Shown in pieces: positions 9,754 to 18,416 of a stretch of 64,000 nucleotides of DNA. The notes below the pieces were generated by a model that had not been told where the DNA came from, did not search any database, and saw only the letters and a list, made by a program, of their open reading frames with translations. Source of the stretch: Pseudomonas lini (GTDB lineage: Bacteria > Pseudomonadota > Gammaproteobacteria > Pseudomonadales > Pseudomonadaceae); the NCBI RefSeq assembly GCF_001042905.1, contig NZ_JYLB01000001.1:124001-188000 (forward strand), written 5' to 3'. Position 1 is the first letter of the stretch. Every line of letters starts with the position of its first letter. The position numbers were made by a program, and so were the translations under genes.

Positions 9754-10842
9754 CTATTTTAATGCCGTACTCAACGGCAACCGCGCCATGTGCCGCGCTT
9801 TCAGCGACCCCAGATACAACCAGTCCCCATACTCGCGCACGGTGGTGATGGGTGAGTAGTTGCCGCTGCTGGCGTCCTGCAGGTTGGCAATCACTTTGCC
9901 GTCGAGGTCCAGTCCGAGGACGAAGGCGCGTTTCTCCACCGGTTTGGGCAGGACCGTCATCGCGCGCACGATCATTTTGCGTACCAGAGGGTAGGGCGCC
10001 GTGGCGTCGAGCAGCGCATTGCGCGGTGCATACAGCGCCACCCAGAAACGGTCGCGACCATTGAATGCCAGGTTGTCCGGCAGCCCCGGCAAATTGTCGA
10101 TGAACAGATCGTGGGTCCCGGCTTTCGGTCCGGTCAGCCAATAGCGGCTGATGCGATAGGCGCCGGTTTCGTTGACCAGCACAAACGCATCGTCAGGCCC
10201 CAGGGTCACGCCGTTGGCGAACTCCAGCTTATCCAGCAAGACCGTCGTCGTGCCGGTCTGGAAGTCATAACGCAGCAAGCGACCGTCGCCGCCGTGCTCG
10301 ATGATCGCCTCGCCATCCTTGCCGTAACCCCAGCGGCTGGAAGCATCGCTGAAATAGGCGTAATGCCCGGCCTTGTCGATGGTCACGTCATCGGTAAAAC
10401 CGAAGGGCACGTTGTTGGCCGTGGTGCTCAATGCAATCAACCGGCCTTGAGCATCGAGCGACAGCAAACCTTTGACCCCATCGGCGATCACCAGCAAACC
10501 ATTGGGGTGTCGCGCCAGGCCCAATGGCCTGCCACCGGTATCGGCCAGCACCTTGGTGGTTTTGCCGTCGAGGCTGGTGCGAATCAACCGACCGTCATGC
10601 AGGCCGGTGATGAGGACGTCTTCCTCCAGCAGCAACGCCTCTGGACCGTCGATGTCAGCGGCGCCGACACGTTCCACGCCTTTGAGGCGCTGATTGTCTG
10701 TGTAGATGCCATCGATGAGGGAGGGCGCCGGTGACGGTGTCCAGGCGATCGGCTGGACTTTGGTCGGTAATAACAACAGGAAGCCGCCAACCACAATGAT
10801 CAACAGCAACAATAAATGGCGAAATTTGAAAGTTCTTTTCAC
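9754..10842 (-). CDS. Membrane-anchored strictosidine synthase-like/SMP-30 beta-propeller protein
   Basis: This 362-residue protein has an N-terminal membrane anchor (about residues 8-26, HLLLLLIIVVGGFLLLL) followed by a six-bladed beta-propeller of the SMP-30/strictosidine synthase-like class. Recognisable motifs are DGPEALL, GRPLGLARHPNGLLVIAD, DVTIDKAGHYAYFSDASSRWG and LEFANGVTL. Relatives include the APMAP-type lactonase/arylesterases, so a hydrolase acting at the membrane or in the periplasm is plausible. The start overlaps the stop of the upstream fatty acid hydroxylase fusion gene by four bases. The two proteins are thus made from one mRNA and probably act on the same lipid-like compound, which is inference. 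Confidence 0.82.
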   Translation of the reverse strand: MKRTFKFRHLLLLLIIVVGGFLLLLPTKVQPIAWTPSPAPSLIDGIYTDNQRLKGVERVGAADIDGPEALLLEEDVLITGLHDGRLIRTSLDGKTTKVLADTGGRPLGLARHPNGLLVIADGVKGLLSLDAQGRLIALSTTANNVPFGFTDDVTIDKAGHYAYFSDASSRWGYGKDGEAIIEHGGDGRLLRYDFQTGTTTVLLDKLEFANGVTLGPDDAFVLVNETGAYRISRYWLTGPKAGTHDLFIDNLPGLPDNLAFNGRDRFWVALYAPRNALLDATAPYPLVRKMIVRAMTVLPKPVEKRAFVLGLDLDGKVIANLQDASSGNYSPITTVREYGDWLYLGSLKARHMARLPLSTALK

Positions 10843-11990
10843 GCGGTGACTCCTGTCGAGGCCAGATGTTTTTGCGCCATCTCGCGTAATGCCAGCATCG
10901 ATTGCGCTGATTCACGCTCGATGCGCCGCTTGAGCAACAATCGATTGGCGATGCGCATTCCTACACCGCTGAAGCAATATTCCAGGGTGCGGACAAACCG
11001 CGTGCCGTCGCCAAAAGCCTCGCACTCGTAAGTCACCACCAGCGACAGTCCATGATCGCCCCAAGCCCGAGCGCTCCAGCGGCGACCGGGCAGGTATTCG
11101 TCGACCTCCCAGCGCAAATGCCCCTCACGCCCGCCGGCCCGAATGTCTTCCTCGAACCGCGCACCGGCATACAGCGGGCCGCTCTGGCCATCGACCTTGA
11201 GGGAGGACGGATGCCACTCCGGCCAACGTGTCGCGGTGCTGGCGTAGGCGAGCACGGCGAGCGGATTTCCGGCGATGTCGACCACGTGCTGCAGACGGGT
11301 GGGCGTTCTCGTCAGGTGCGGGGACGCTTGCTCCGGTTCCCAGTACAAGGTTCCGAACAGGTAATCCATCAGTGGAAACACGATATTGAAATTGCGCTCC
11401 TGCATCAGCTCACGGCGATGGTGCAGTGCGTGCAGACGGCGCATCTGGCGGATCCACGGCAGACGTGTCAGCGGGTTGCCGGGCGGTAGATGTTCGCAGG
11501 CATGAAACACTTCATAAGTCAGGTAACCGAGGACCATACAACCGCCGAACAACCCCGCGACGTTGCCGTTGATCTGAGCCAACAGCCACCAGGCGGGCGT
11601 GGTGGTGACGAGGGTATGCAACACGATCAGCCAGGCCGGAAACAGAATCACCCGCCAGTCGCGGGCACTGTCGTAGGTCATATGGCCGGGGGTGAAAAAG
11701 CTGTGATGGTCGCCGGCGTGACGGGCGTAGAACATTCGCGCCAAGCGCTTTTTGTGGTGCCCCAGATGCCGATGCACGACGTAGACGCCGAAGTTGAAGA
11801 ACAACAGGGTCAGCGGCACCGCCAGCCATTCCAGGGGGTGTACCTGATGCACGGTGCTCCAGAACGCGCCGATGGCCAGCAACCCGAACAGCAGCACAAA
11901 GGCGCCGTGCAACCAAGGGTTGTAGAGCGGATGAATGTCGGCACGGTAGCGCGCGCGGAATGCTTCGGTGGTCTGCCTCACTGCGTTCAC
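10839..11990 (-). CDS. Fatty acid hydroxylase/sterol desaturase domain fused to an SRPBCC lipid-binding domain
   Basis: This is a 383-residue two-domain protein. The N-terminal two thirds has four hydrophobic segments and the histidine clusters of the di-iron fatty acid hydroxylase family: HRHLGHH (73-79), HAGDHH (91-96), HACEH and a C-proximal HALHH. The last third (about 230-370) looks like an SRPBCC (START/polyketide cyclase) domain, with WPEWHPSSLKVDG, ARFEEDIRAGG and a C-terminal amphipathic helix. A membrane oxygenase carrying its own hydrophobic ligand cradle is an uncommon arrangement. It is the first gene of a two-gene minus-strand operon with the beta-propeller protein. The substrate is unknown; a fatty acyl or isoprenoid lipid would fit. 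Confidence 0.75.
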   Translation of the reverse strand: MNAVRQTTEAFRARYRADIHPLYNPWLHGAFVLLFGLLAIGAFWSTVHQVHPLEWLAVPLTLLFFNFGVYVVHRHLGHHKKRLARMFYARHAGDHHSFFTPGHMTYDSARDWRVILFPAWLIVLHTLVTTTPAWWLLAQINGNVAGLFGGCMVLGYLTYEVFHACEHLPPGNPLTRLPWIRQMRRLHALHHRRELMQERNFNIVFPLMDYLFGTLYWEPEQASPHLTRTPTRLQHVVDIAGNPLAVLAYASTATRWPEWHPSSLKVDGQSGPLYAGARFEEDIRAGGREGHLRWEVDEYLPGRRWSARAWGDHGLSLVVTYECEAFGDGTRFVRTLEYCFSGVGMRIANRLLLKRRIERESAQSMLALREMAQKHLASTGVTA

Positions 11991-12091
11991 CTGTGGTTAT
12001 TGTTATAACCAGCAGATTAGTCGATCCCACCGCAGAGGCTGGTCCAACCTTGAGGACACAAGCGCCATGCTCCGGTGCAAGACGCCTGGCG

Positions 12092-12955
12092 TCAGGTCAA
12101 TGGGTTCCAGCGCTGGGACCAGTCATCGTCCGTCTTGATCACTTCGCGCAGCAAATCGAAGGCTCGTTGCAAGGTCGCCGAGTCGCGGTCCCGGGAGTAG
12201 ACCAGGTAGGTCGGATAGCTGAACTCCGGAGCTTTGGGCACTGGCTCCAGCACGCCGCTTTCCAGATAGCTCTGGACCACGCGGGTACGAAAATAGCCGC
12301 TGCCGCCGTTTTCCAGGATGTATTGCAAGGCCAGCGGTCCGAGGTTGAAGCTCAAGGCCGCCTTGGCTTTTTCTGGCAGTGCGGCATCGTGCTGACGACG
12401 AAAGTCCGGGCCCCAGTCGATATACACATAAGGATCGGGCTGTCCGGCCAGGCGTACCAGGATGAGTTTTTCTTCCAGCACCTGCTCGACTTGCAGGCGT
12501 GGCCAGTACTCGGGCTGATAGACCAGCGCCGCATCCAGCACCCCCAGCTCCAGTTGGCGCAGGAGGTTTTCGCCGTCACGGATTTCCATGCGCAGGGCGT
12601 GGCTGGGGATTTTCTCGCGCAGTTCGCCGGCCCAGCTGAGCATCAACGGGTTGCACAGACTGACTTCGCCACCGATGTGTAGCACGTCGCGGTAGCCCTC
12701 GGGCAGCGGCAAGTCCCGGCGCGCCGCTTCCCAGGTCTGCACCAGTTGATTGGCGTAAACCACAAAGGCCTCACCGTTCGGCGTCAGGCGCGCCCCGGCG
12801 CGGTTGCGCACGAACAGCGTGCTGCCGAGCTGACTTTCGAGCTTCTGCACGCGGGCGGTGATCGCGGTCTGGGTGACGTGCAGCTTTTCGGCCGCCGCGG
12901 CCAGGCTGCCGTGGCGGACGATTTCCAGAAAGGTGCGGGCGAGGTCGATGTCCAT
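12092..12955 (-). CDS. LysR-type transcriptional regulator
   Basis: This 287-residue protein has an N-terminal winged helix-turn-helix (residues 1-60, LARTFLEIVRHGSLAAAAEKLHVTQ..., VQKLESQLGSTLFVRNR) and a periplasmic-binding-fold effector domain. It lies downstream of the fatty acid hydroxylase operon and upstream of a REP pair, and no gene is divergently transcribed close to it. Its target is therefore not evident from context. Candidates are the minus-strand hydroxylase operon next to it or a distant locus. Confidence 0.88.
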   Translation of the reverse strand: MDIDLARTFLEIVRHGSLAAAAEKLHVTQTAITARVQKLESQLGSTLFVRNRAGARLTPNGEAFVVYANQLVQTWEAARRDLPLPEGYRDVLHIGGEVSLCNPLMLSWAGELREKIPSHALRMEIRDGENLLRQLELGVLDAALVYQPEYWPRLQVEQVLEEKLILVRLAGQPDPYVYIDWGPDFRRQHDAALPEKAKAALSFNLGPLALQYILENGGSGYFRTRVVQSYLESGVLEPVPKAPEFSYPTYLVYSRDRDSATLQRAFDLLREVIKTDDDWSQRWNPLT

Positions 12956-13023
12956 GGGCAGGTCGATGTGGGAGGTGCGGGCATTGTAAGAGCAGGCGCC
13001 GCTAGCGGATAGAAATCAAGATC

Positions 13024-13125
13024 AAAAGATCGCAACCTTCGGCAGCTCCTACATTGATCGATGTTCATCCACGGTATTGTGACGAGCTCGGTCAATGTAG
13101 GAGCTGCCGAAGGCTGCGATCTTTT
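13024..13125. repeat. Paired inverted REP, AAAAGATCGCA / TAGGAGCTGCC type
   Basis: The arms at 13024-13057 and 13092-13125 are complementary over 34 bp with one mismatch, around a 34-nt centre. It is the same repeat family as at 9670-9738. It lies between the LysR gene and the 3' end of the HoxX-like gene. Confidence 0.9.
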
Positions 13126-13139
13126 GCAGGCGCTACCGA

Positions 13140-14858
13140 TCACCCGACCAATTCAACATCCCGCGCAGTCGCCCACTGCGCCACCAACCGCTGCGGCGTG
13201 CCACACGCCTTGCGCTTGAGCACAAAATTTCGGCACTTTTCGGCAAACTGTTTGCGGTTCTGCACCATGTCCAGCTGCATATCTTCCAGCTCGGCATTGC
13301 GACAGTGCTGCATCAGTTGATTATCGAGCTGGCTTTTACGCTCGCGCACCGCCTGATAAGCCGGATCACTCAACGCACCATTGGCCCGCTGCAACAACCA
13401 CAGGCCAAACTCGTCGGGGCAGCGCGGGCCGATTTCCTGGACCATGCCCAGTTGCAAGGCCTGGGTGGCGCTGATCGGCAGGCAATCTTCCGTGAGTTTT
13501 TCCGCCATTGCCTGGCCGACAGCGCGAGGCAGGCTGTAGGTCCAGTACTCGGAACCGTACAGGCCCATGGTTTTGTAATGGGGATTGAGCACGATGTCGG
13601 ATCGGGCGAAGACAATATCGGCAACCAGCGCCAGCATCACGCCGCCAGCTCCGGCGTTGCCGGTCAAGCCGCTGACCACCAGTTGCCGGGCGCTGAGCAG
13701 TTCCTGGCAGACGTCATCGATCGCCTGAATATTGGCCCAGGCTTCCAGCCCCGGAACCGCTGCGGCCTGGATCACGTTGAGGTGCACGCCGTTGGAGAAA
13801 CTGCCGCGTCCACCCTTGATCAGCAGCACTTGGGTATCCCGGGACTTGGCCCAGCGCAAGGCTTCCACCAGTCGCTGGCACTGTTCGGTGCTCATCGCGC
13901 CGTTGTAAAACTCGAAGGTCAGTTCGCCGACATGGCCTGATTCGCGATAGCGGATCGGTTGATAGGACTCATTGTTGAAGGGCAGGGAAGCGATCGACCA
14001 ATCAAGGGTCGGCACTTGCGCCAGCTGTTCGGCGAGCACATGCCGGGCCGGACGTTTGAACGTTTCTTCACCGGGCTGGGGTTTGTGTCGCAGCGAGCCG
14101 ATCCACAGGCTGGTATCACCGGTCGCCACCAGCACCGCATCGTCATGCACCGCGAGAATCTCCCCCGGCGTGCCGCTGCGCGAATCCAGGTGAGCGTCAT
14201 ACAGGTAATACTGACCGCCGGCCAGGCTCGCCAATACGCCGGGCTGGCCATCGGCCGCATCGATGCAGCGTTTGATAAAGCGTGAGCTGTCGTGCCAGCT
14301 GAAGGATCGGTCAGCTTGCTTCATGTTCGGCTGCAAGCGGCCAATCACATGGCGTTGGCTGTAATCCAAGGGCACCGGAATGAAACCGGCGATGAATTTT
14401 TCCACGACTTCGCGGATGCAGGAGATCGCCGCATCGCTGACGCGCCCGTTGTACAACTCGGATTTGCGCAAGCCTTGGGGAAGGTTGAATTCACAGGTGG
14501 CCCAGACCGGCCCGGCGTCCAGTTCCTCCACCGCTTGCAACGCTGTCACGCCCCAGCGGCTGAGTTCACGGGTGATCGCCCAGTCCAGTGCACTGGCGCC
14601 ACGGTCGCCGACGATACCCGGATGAATGATCACCACGGGACGCTGGCGGTTGCTCCACAACTGTTGCGGTACCCGGTCCTTGAGGAACGGGCAGATCACC
14701 AGATCGGCGCCGGAGTGTTCGATCTGCTCGCACACGGTGTCTGCATCGGTGAATAGCACCACGCTGGGCGAGTGGCCGGCCTGACGCAAGTCCAGCCAGG
14801 CCCGTTGGGTCAGCCCGTTGAAGGCTGACGCCAGCAGAATGATTTTCAATGACCGCAT
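13140..14858 (-). CDS. HoxX-like protein: formyltransferase domain fused to enoyl-CoA hydratase-like domain
   Basis: This is a 572-residue bifunctional protein. The N-terminal half (about 1-290) is a formyl-THF-dependent formyltransferase of the Fmt/ArnA type with the HoxX signature HPGIVGDRGASALDWAI (His79). The C-terminal half (about 300-530) is a crotonase-fold domain carrying SNGVHLNVI, NAGAGGVMLALVAD and the highly characteristic YGSEYWTYSLPR. HoxX enzymes convert the formyl group of N10-formyl-THF, via formyl-CoA, to CO for assembling the NiFe-hydrogenase cofactor. ATG 14858 is chosen for its GGAAGA ribosome site. No hydrogenase structural or hyp gene occurs in the window, so its role here is open. 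Confidence 0.82.
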   Translation of the reverse strand: MRSLKIILLASAFNGLTQRAWLDLRQAGHSPSVVLFTDADTVCEQIEHSGADLVICPFLKDRVPQQLWSNRQRPVVIIHPGIVGDRGASALDWAITRELSRWGVTALQAVEELDAGPVWATCEFNLPQGLRKSELYNGRVSDAAISCIREVVEKFIAGFIPVPLDYSQRHVIGRLQPNMKQADRSFSWHDSSRFIKRCIDAADGQPGVLASLAGGQYYLYDAHLDSRSGTPGEILAVHDDAVLVATGDTSLWIGSLRHKPQPGEETFKRPARHVLAEQLAQVPTLDWSIASLPFNNESYQPIRYRESGHVGELTFEFYNGAMSTEQCQRLVEALRWAKSRDTQVLLIKGGRGSFSNGVHLNVIQAAAVPGLEAWANIQAIDDVCQELLSARQLVVSGLTGNAGAGGVMLALVADIVFARSDIVLNPHYKTMGLYGSEYWTYSLPRAVGQAMAEKLTEDCLPISATQALQLGMVQEIGPRCPDEFGLWLLQRANGALSDPAYQAVRERKSQLDNQLMQHCRNAELEDMQLDMVQNRKQFAEKCRNFVLKRKACGTPQRLVAQWATARDVELVG

Positions 14859-15086
14859 GATTGACTCTTCCTTGAGAATGACGGGCCAACAGGCTCCCAA
14901 TGAGCCGTCCGTGGCCTTCGATGGAAGCGTGATGGTAGTGATTGTGCGGTGGGGAACAACTGATCGAGGTCAAGCTTGTGTCAGTGGGTGTTTCATTGGC
15001 GGCCGAGCGGCTTATTTCTGTGGGTGAGTGGATCCTGATTTCTTTATTGCTTCAAATGTATGTGGGGAATACTGGGGCTGAAGATC

Positions 15087-15187
15087 AAAAGATCGCAGCC
15101 TGCGGCAGCTCCTACAGGATTTATATTCACCGAAATATTGCGGGTGAACATCAATCCTGTAGGAGCTGCCGCAGGCTGCGATCTTTT
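15087..15187. repeat. Paired inverted REP, AAAAGATCGCAG / AGGAGCTGCCGC type
   Basis: Perfect 34-bp arms (15087-15120 and 15154-15187) flank a 33-nt centre. The repeat lies between the promoter region of the HoxX-like gene and the 3' end of the amidohydrolase gene. The remaining intergenic sequence (14859-15086) shows no further recognisable element. Confidence 0.9.
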
Positions 15188-15192
15188 CTTTT

Positions 15193-17151
15193 TCAGAACG
15201 CAAAACACGAACAGCCAAACGCCCCCCAGAACCCTTGAAAGTCACTGACCGGCGCCGACGACAACCGCGCCCGCTCATGGCTGTGGGCATGCACCGCGCA
15301 AGCGCCCACACACTGGTGCACTTGTGCGGTCAGCGGCGCCAATGGTTTCCAGTGTCCCGGTACATTCACCACGGGCGACCACTCAGGCACCACCGGAATT
15401 GGAGGTGGCCCCAGCTTTTCGAACTCGACGCTGCCATGGACGATCTTGCCGTCGACAATGGTCAGCACCGACTCGATCCATTTGATGGCTTCGTCTTCGA
15501 TGTGAAAGTAGTCCGCCGACAATGCAATCAGATCCGCCAGTTGCCCGACCTTGATCTGGCCTTTCTTGCCTTGTTCGGAGGAAAACCAGGCGCTGCCGTG
15601 GGTGAACAGTTCCAGCGCCGTATCGCGGCTCAAGCCTTGCGGGTACAGCGCTAGCCCGCCGACGGTGCGGCCGCTGACCAGCCAGTACAGCGAGGTCCAG
15701 GGGTTGTAGCTAGACACGCGCGTGGCATCGGTGCCCGCGCCCACCGGCACACCCTCGGCCAGCATGCGCGCGATCGGGGGTGTCGCTTCGGCTGCTTTCG
15801 CGCCGTAACGGTCGACAAAGTACTCGCCCTGGAACGCCATGCGGTCCTGGATGGCGATGCCGCCACCGAGGGCTTTGACCCGTTCAATATTGCGTGGGCT
15901 GATGGTTTCGGCGTGATCGAAGAACCACGGCAAACCGTCGAATGGAATATCCCGGTTGACCTTCTCGAACACGTCGAGCATGCGGCTGATGGATTCGTTG
16001 TAGGTGGCGTGCAGGCGGAAGGGCCAGCGTTGTTCCACCAGATGCCGCACCACCGGCTCCAGCTCCTGTTCCATGGTTTGCGGCAGGTCGGGGCGGGGTT
16101 CGAGGAAGTCTTCGAAATCCGCTGCCGAGAACACCAGCATTTCCCCGGCACCGTTGTGCCGCAGGAAGTCATCGCCCTGACCGTAATGGGAAGTGCTGGT
16201 CCAGTTTTTGAAATCGGTCAGCTCTTCCTTGGGTTTTTGAGTGAACAGGTTGTAGGCAATGCGCACCGTGAGTTGTTGGTCCTTGGCCAGTTGCTGAATG
16301 ACTTGATAATCGTCCGGATAGTTTTGATATCCGCCGCCGGCATCGATGGCGCTGGTGACGCCCAGCCGATTGAGTTCGCGCATGAACTGACGGGTCGAGT
16401 TGACTTGATACTCCAGCGGTAATTTCGGTCCCTTGGCCAGGGTCGAGTAAAGGATCATCGCATTGGGTCGGGCGATCAGCATGCCGGTGGGGTCGCCGTT
16501 GGCATCGCGCTGGATCTCGCCACCCGGCGGGTTCGGCGTGTCGCGGGTATAGCCGACCACTTTCAATGCCGCGCGGTTGAGCAGGGCGCGATCATAGAGA
16601 TGCAGGACGAACACCGGGGTGTCCGGCGCGGCCTTGTTCAGTTCTTCAATCGTTGGCAGACGCTTCTCGGCAAACTGGAACTCGTTCCAGCCACCGACCA
16701 CTCGCACCCATTGCGGCGTTGGCGTGCGATCGGCCTGATCCTTGAGCATGCGCAAGGCATCGGCCAGGGACGGTACGCCTTCCCAGCGCAGTTCGAGATT
16801 GTAATTCAGACCGCCACGGATCAAGTGCAGGTGAGAGTCGTTGAGTCCGGGAATCACCGTTCGGCCATGCAGGTCGATGATCTGGCTGCCGGGGCCTTGG
16901 AGCGCCATGGCCTGGGCATCGCTGCCGACCACCACGAAGCGTCCGTCCTTGATCGCGACGGCACTGGCCTGGGGTTTCTTGCGGTCGACGGTGTGCAGGC
17001 GTCCGTTGTACAGAATCAGATCGGCCGGGGCATCGGGCATGGTTTTACTCCCTGCGAATAGTGGGCTGACCCAGGCACCGACGGCGCCTGCCGTAAGGCC
17101 TTGCAGTACACGGCGACGGTTGAATCCGTCGCGGTAGTCAGGTGGGCTCAT
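15193..17151 (-). CDS. Exported amidohydrolase (YtcJ-like metal-dependent hydrolase)
   Basis: This is a 652-residue member of the amidohydrolase superfamily, YtcJ-like. A twin-arginine signal (NRRRVLQGLTAGAVGAWVSPL, residues 11-31) indicates Tat export of a folded metalloenzyme. The N-terminal beta-sandwich (LILYNGRLHTVDR) and the TIM barrel follow, with the first metal motif HLHLIRGG, then HATYNES, FDHAETIS and the final catalytic aspartate in GTDATR. The C-terminus has an unusual tail rich in His and Cys (QCVGACAVHAHSHE and GCSCF). ATG 17151 is preferred over an in-frame upstream start at 17214 because of GGAGAG 8 nt before it. The substrate cannot be predicted; the family hydrolyses amides and N-formyl compounds. 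Confidence 0.82.
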   Translation of the reverse strand: MSPPDYRDGFNRRRVLQGLTAGAVGAWVSPLFAGSKTMPDAPADLILYNGRLHTVDRKKPQASAVAIKDGRFVVVGSDAQAMALQGPGSQIIDLHGRTVIPGLNDSHLHLIRGGLNYNLELRWEGVPSLADALRMLKDQADRTPTPQWVRVVGGWNEFQFAEKRLPTIEELNKAAPDTPVFVLHLYDRALLNRAALKVVGYTRDTPNPPGGEIQRDANGDPTGMLIARPNAMILYSTLAKGPKLPLEYQVNSTRQFMRELNRLGVTSAIDAGGGYQNYPDDYQVIQQLAKDQQLTVRIAYNLFTQKPKEELTDFKNWTSTSHYGQGDDFLRHNGAGEMLVFSAADFEDFLEPRPDLPQTMEQELEPVVRHLVEQRWPFRLHATYNESISRMLDVFEKVNRDIPFDGLPWFFDHAETISPRNIERVKALGGGIAIQDRMAFQGEYFVDRYGAKAAEATPPIARMLAEGVPVGAGTDATRVSSYNPWTSLYWLVSGRTVGGLALYPQGLSRDTALELFTHGSAWFSSEQGKKGQIKVGQLADLIALSADYFHIEDEAIKWIESVLTIVDGKIVHGSVEFEKLGPPPIPVVPEWSPVVNVPGHWKPLAPLTAQVHQCVGACAVHAHSHERARLSSAPVSDFQGFWGAFGCSCFAF

Positions 17152-17361
17152 GGCAGTGCTCTCCACAAAATTCTTCCAAAAGAAGTGAGGGCAAACAGCC
17201 GATGTCTGACGCATGCGGCCAGAAGGAATATAGACCGCAAATCCGCCAGCGGCCTGTTTTAACTACCCGACAGATCGGTTAGATTTCCCGCCCGGCTCAA
17301 ACATGGACGTAGACGATGGCGAACGCTGCCGCTCGATCCAAACGACAAGGACAACTGTTCA

Positions 17362-17958
17362 GTGACATCTCTTAAAGTCGGTAACCCGAAAGGTCTCTTG
17401 GTGGCGGCGCTGATAGCCATTGGCCTGGTCGGGACTTATCTGTACGCCAGTCAGGGCAGCAGCACCCCCGACACCGTGATGATGACGACTCGAGCCACGG
17501 GTGCTAATGGGCCAACGTTCGATGCCACGAAGTGGTTTCGCAATGGCATGTATGTGCCCCAAGAGCTGGAGGGCAAGTTGAATCCGTTCATCATGACGCG
17601 CAGCAAGCCATTTGTTTTCACGGCCAAGGACAACGAGTTTCTGATTCAGGCGGCCATTGAGGCGCTGGAGGATGTTCAGCCTGAAGTGAATACTCAACCC
17701 GTTTGGGATACATGGCCGGTGCTGACCCGGCGTGTGCGTTACACCTACAGCGTCTTCAGTGCCCCGGATAAGCCGGCGGATCTTTACAATCTTTACCTGC
17801 AGGTGAGTTATCGCAAGTTTGTCATCGGCGTTCAGCTCGACGGAGATGACGGCAACCTCGTTTATGACGGTGAGGTGGTGGAAGTAGACGACACAAACGA
17901 AGAGCACGAAGCCTACGTCAAAGTATTCGAAGAAATGGATGACGCCGGGACTCGCTGA
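17362..17958 (+). CDS. Membrane-anchored hypothetical protein
   Basis: This 198-residue protein starts with GTG (AAGGA 9 nt upstream). One N-terminal hydrophobic segment (about 11-28, GLLVAALIAIGLVGTYLYA) is followed by an acidic soluble domain that would sit in the periplasm. No known family is recognised. The C-terminal stretch is strongly acidic (VVEVDDTNEEHEAY). It is followed after 12 nt by a hairpin terminator, so it is probably a single-gene unit. Confidence 0.65.
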   Translation: MTSLKVGNPKGLLVAALIAIGLVGTYLYASQGSSTPDTVMMTTRATGANGPTFDATKWFRNGMYVPQELEGKLNPFIMTRSKPFVFTAKDNEFLIQAAIEALEDVQPEVNTQPVWDTWPVLTRRVRYTYSVFSAPDKPADLYNLYLQVSYRKFVIGVQLDGDDGNLVYDGEVVEVDDTNEEHEAYVKVFEEMDDAGTR

Positions 17959-17970
17959 ACGCTGAAACGA

Positions 17971-17997
17971 CGAATCCCGCCATTTAAGCGGGATTCG
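17971..17997 (+). terminator. Hairpin terminator after the hypothetical gene
   Basis: The stem CGAATCCCGC pairs with GCGGGATTCG around a 7-nt loop. It lies 12 nt after the stop at 17958. There is no long U run, so strength is uncertain. Confidence 0.6.
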
Positions 17998-18011
17998 TGT
18001 GCAGCCAGAAA

Positions 18012-18031
18012 GGCTCCCGAGAGCGGGAGCC
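18012..18031 (-). terminator. Hairpin terminator of the SCP2 gene
   Basis: An 8-bp G/C-rich stem (GGCTCCCG / CGGGAGCC) closes a 4-nt loop. On the minus strand it lies six bases after the SCP2 stop and is followed by TTTC. Confidence 0.7.
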
Positions 18032-18037
18032 GTTGTC

Positions 18038-18352
18038 TTAGCTCGGGAACAGCTCGGACAGTTTCATGGCCAGCATCATGTCGCCTTCAGCACGCAGTTT
18101 GCCGCCCATGAACGCTTGCATGCCGTCGGTCGAACCGTCAACGATGCCTTCCAGGGTTTCGCCGTCCATTACCAGAGTGACCTGGGCGTCCGGGTTCTCG
18201 CCTTCTTGCAGTTCGCAGGTGCCGTCTTTGACGATCAGCGAGAAGTTCTTGGTGTCGTCAATGCGGAAACCGAATACCAGGTCCAGACCGGCAGCAGCGG
18301 CTGGGTTGAACTTGGCTTTCATTGCTTGTACGGCATCAGCTACGGAGGTCAT
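18038..18352 (-). CDS. SCP2 sterol-binding domain protein
   Basis: This is a 104-residue single-domain SCP2 (sterol carrier protein 2) family member. It contains the diagnostic GLDLVFGFRIDD...FSLIVKDGTCEL, DAQVTLVMDGETL and MGGKLRAEGDMMLAMKLSELF strands and helices. The fold forms a hydrophobic tunnel for lipids or acyl-CoA. A cytoplasmic location is expected (no signal). It is transcribed in the same direction as the histidine phosphatase gene 64 bp upstream, and a terminator hairpin directly follows it. The bacterial ligand is not known. Confidence 0.88.
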   Translation of the reverse strand: MTSVADAVQAMKAKFNPAAAAGLDLVFGFRIDDTKNFSLIVKDGTCELQEGENPDAQVTLVMDGETLEGIVDGSTDGMQAFMGGKLRAEGDMMLAMKLSELFPS

Positions 18353-18416
18353 GGTTCGATCCTTTCTTGGGTAATTAGAGCTGGGTGATTACAGCCAGGG
18401 TCACAATAGTCCGGAC

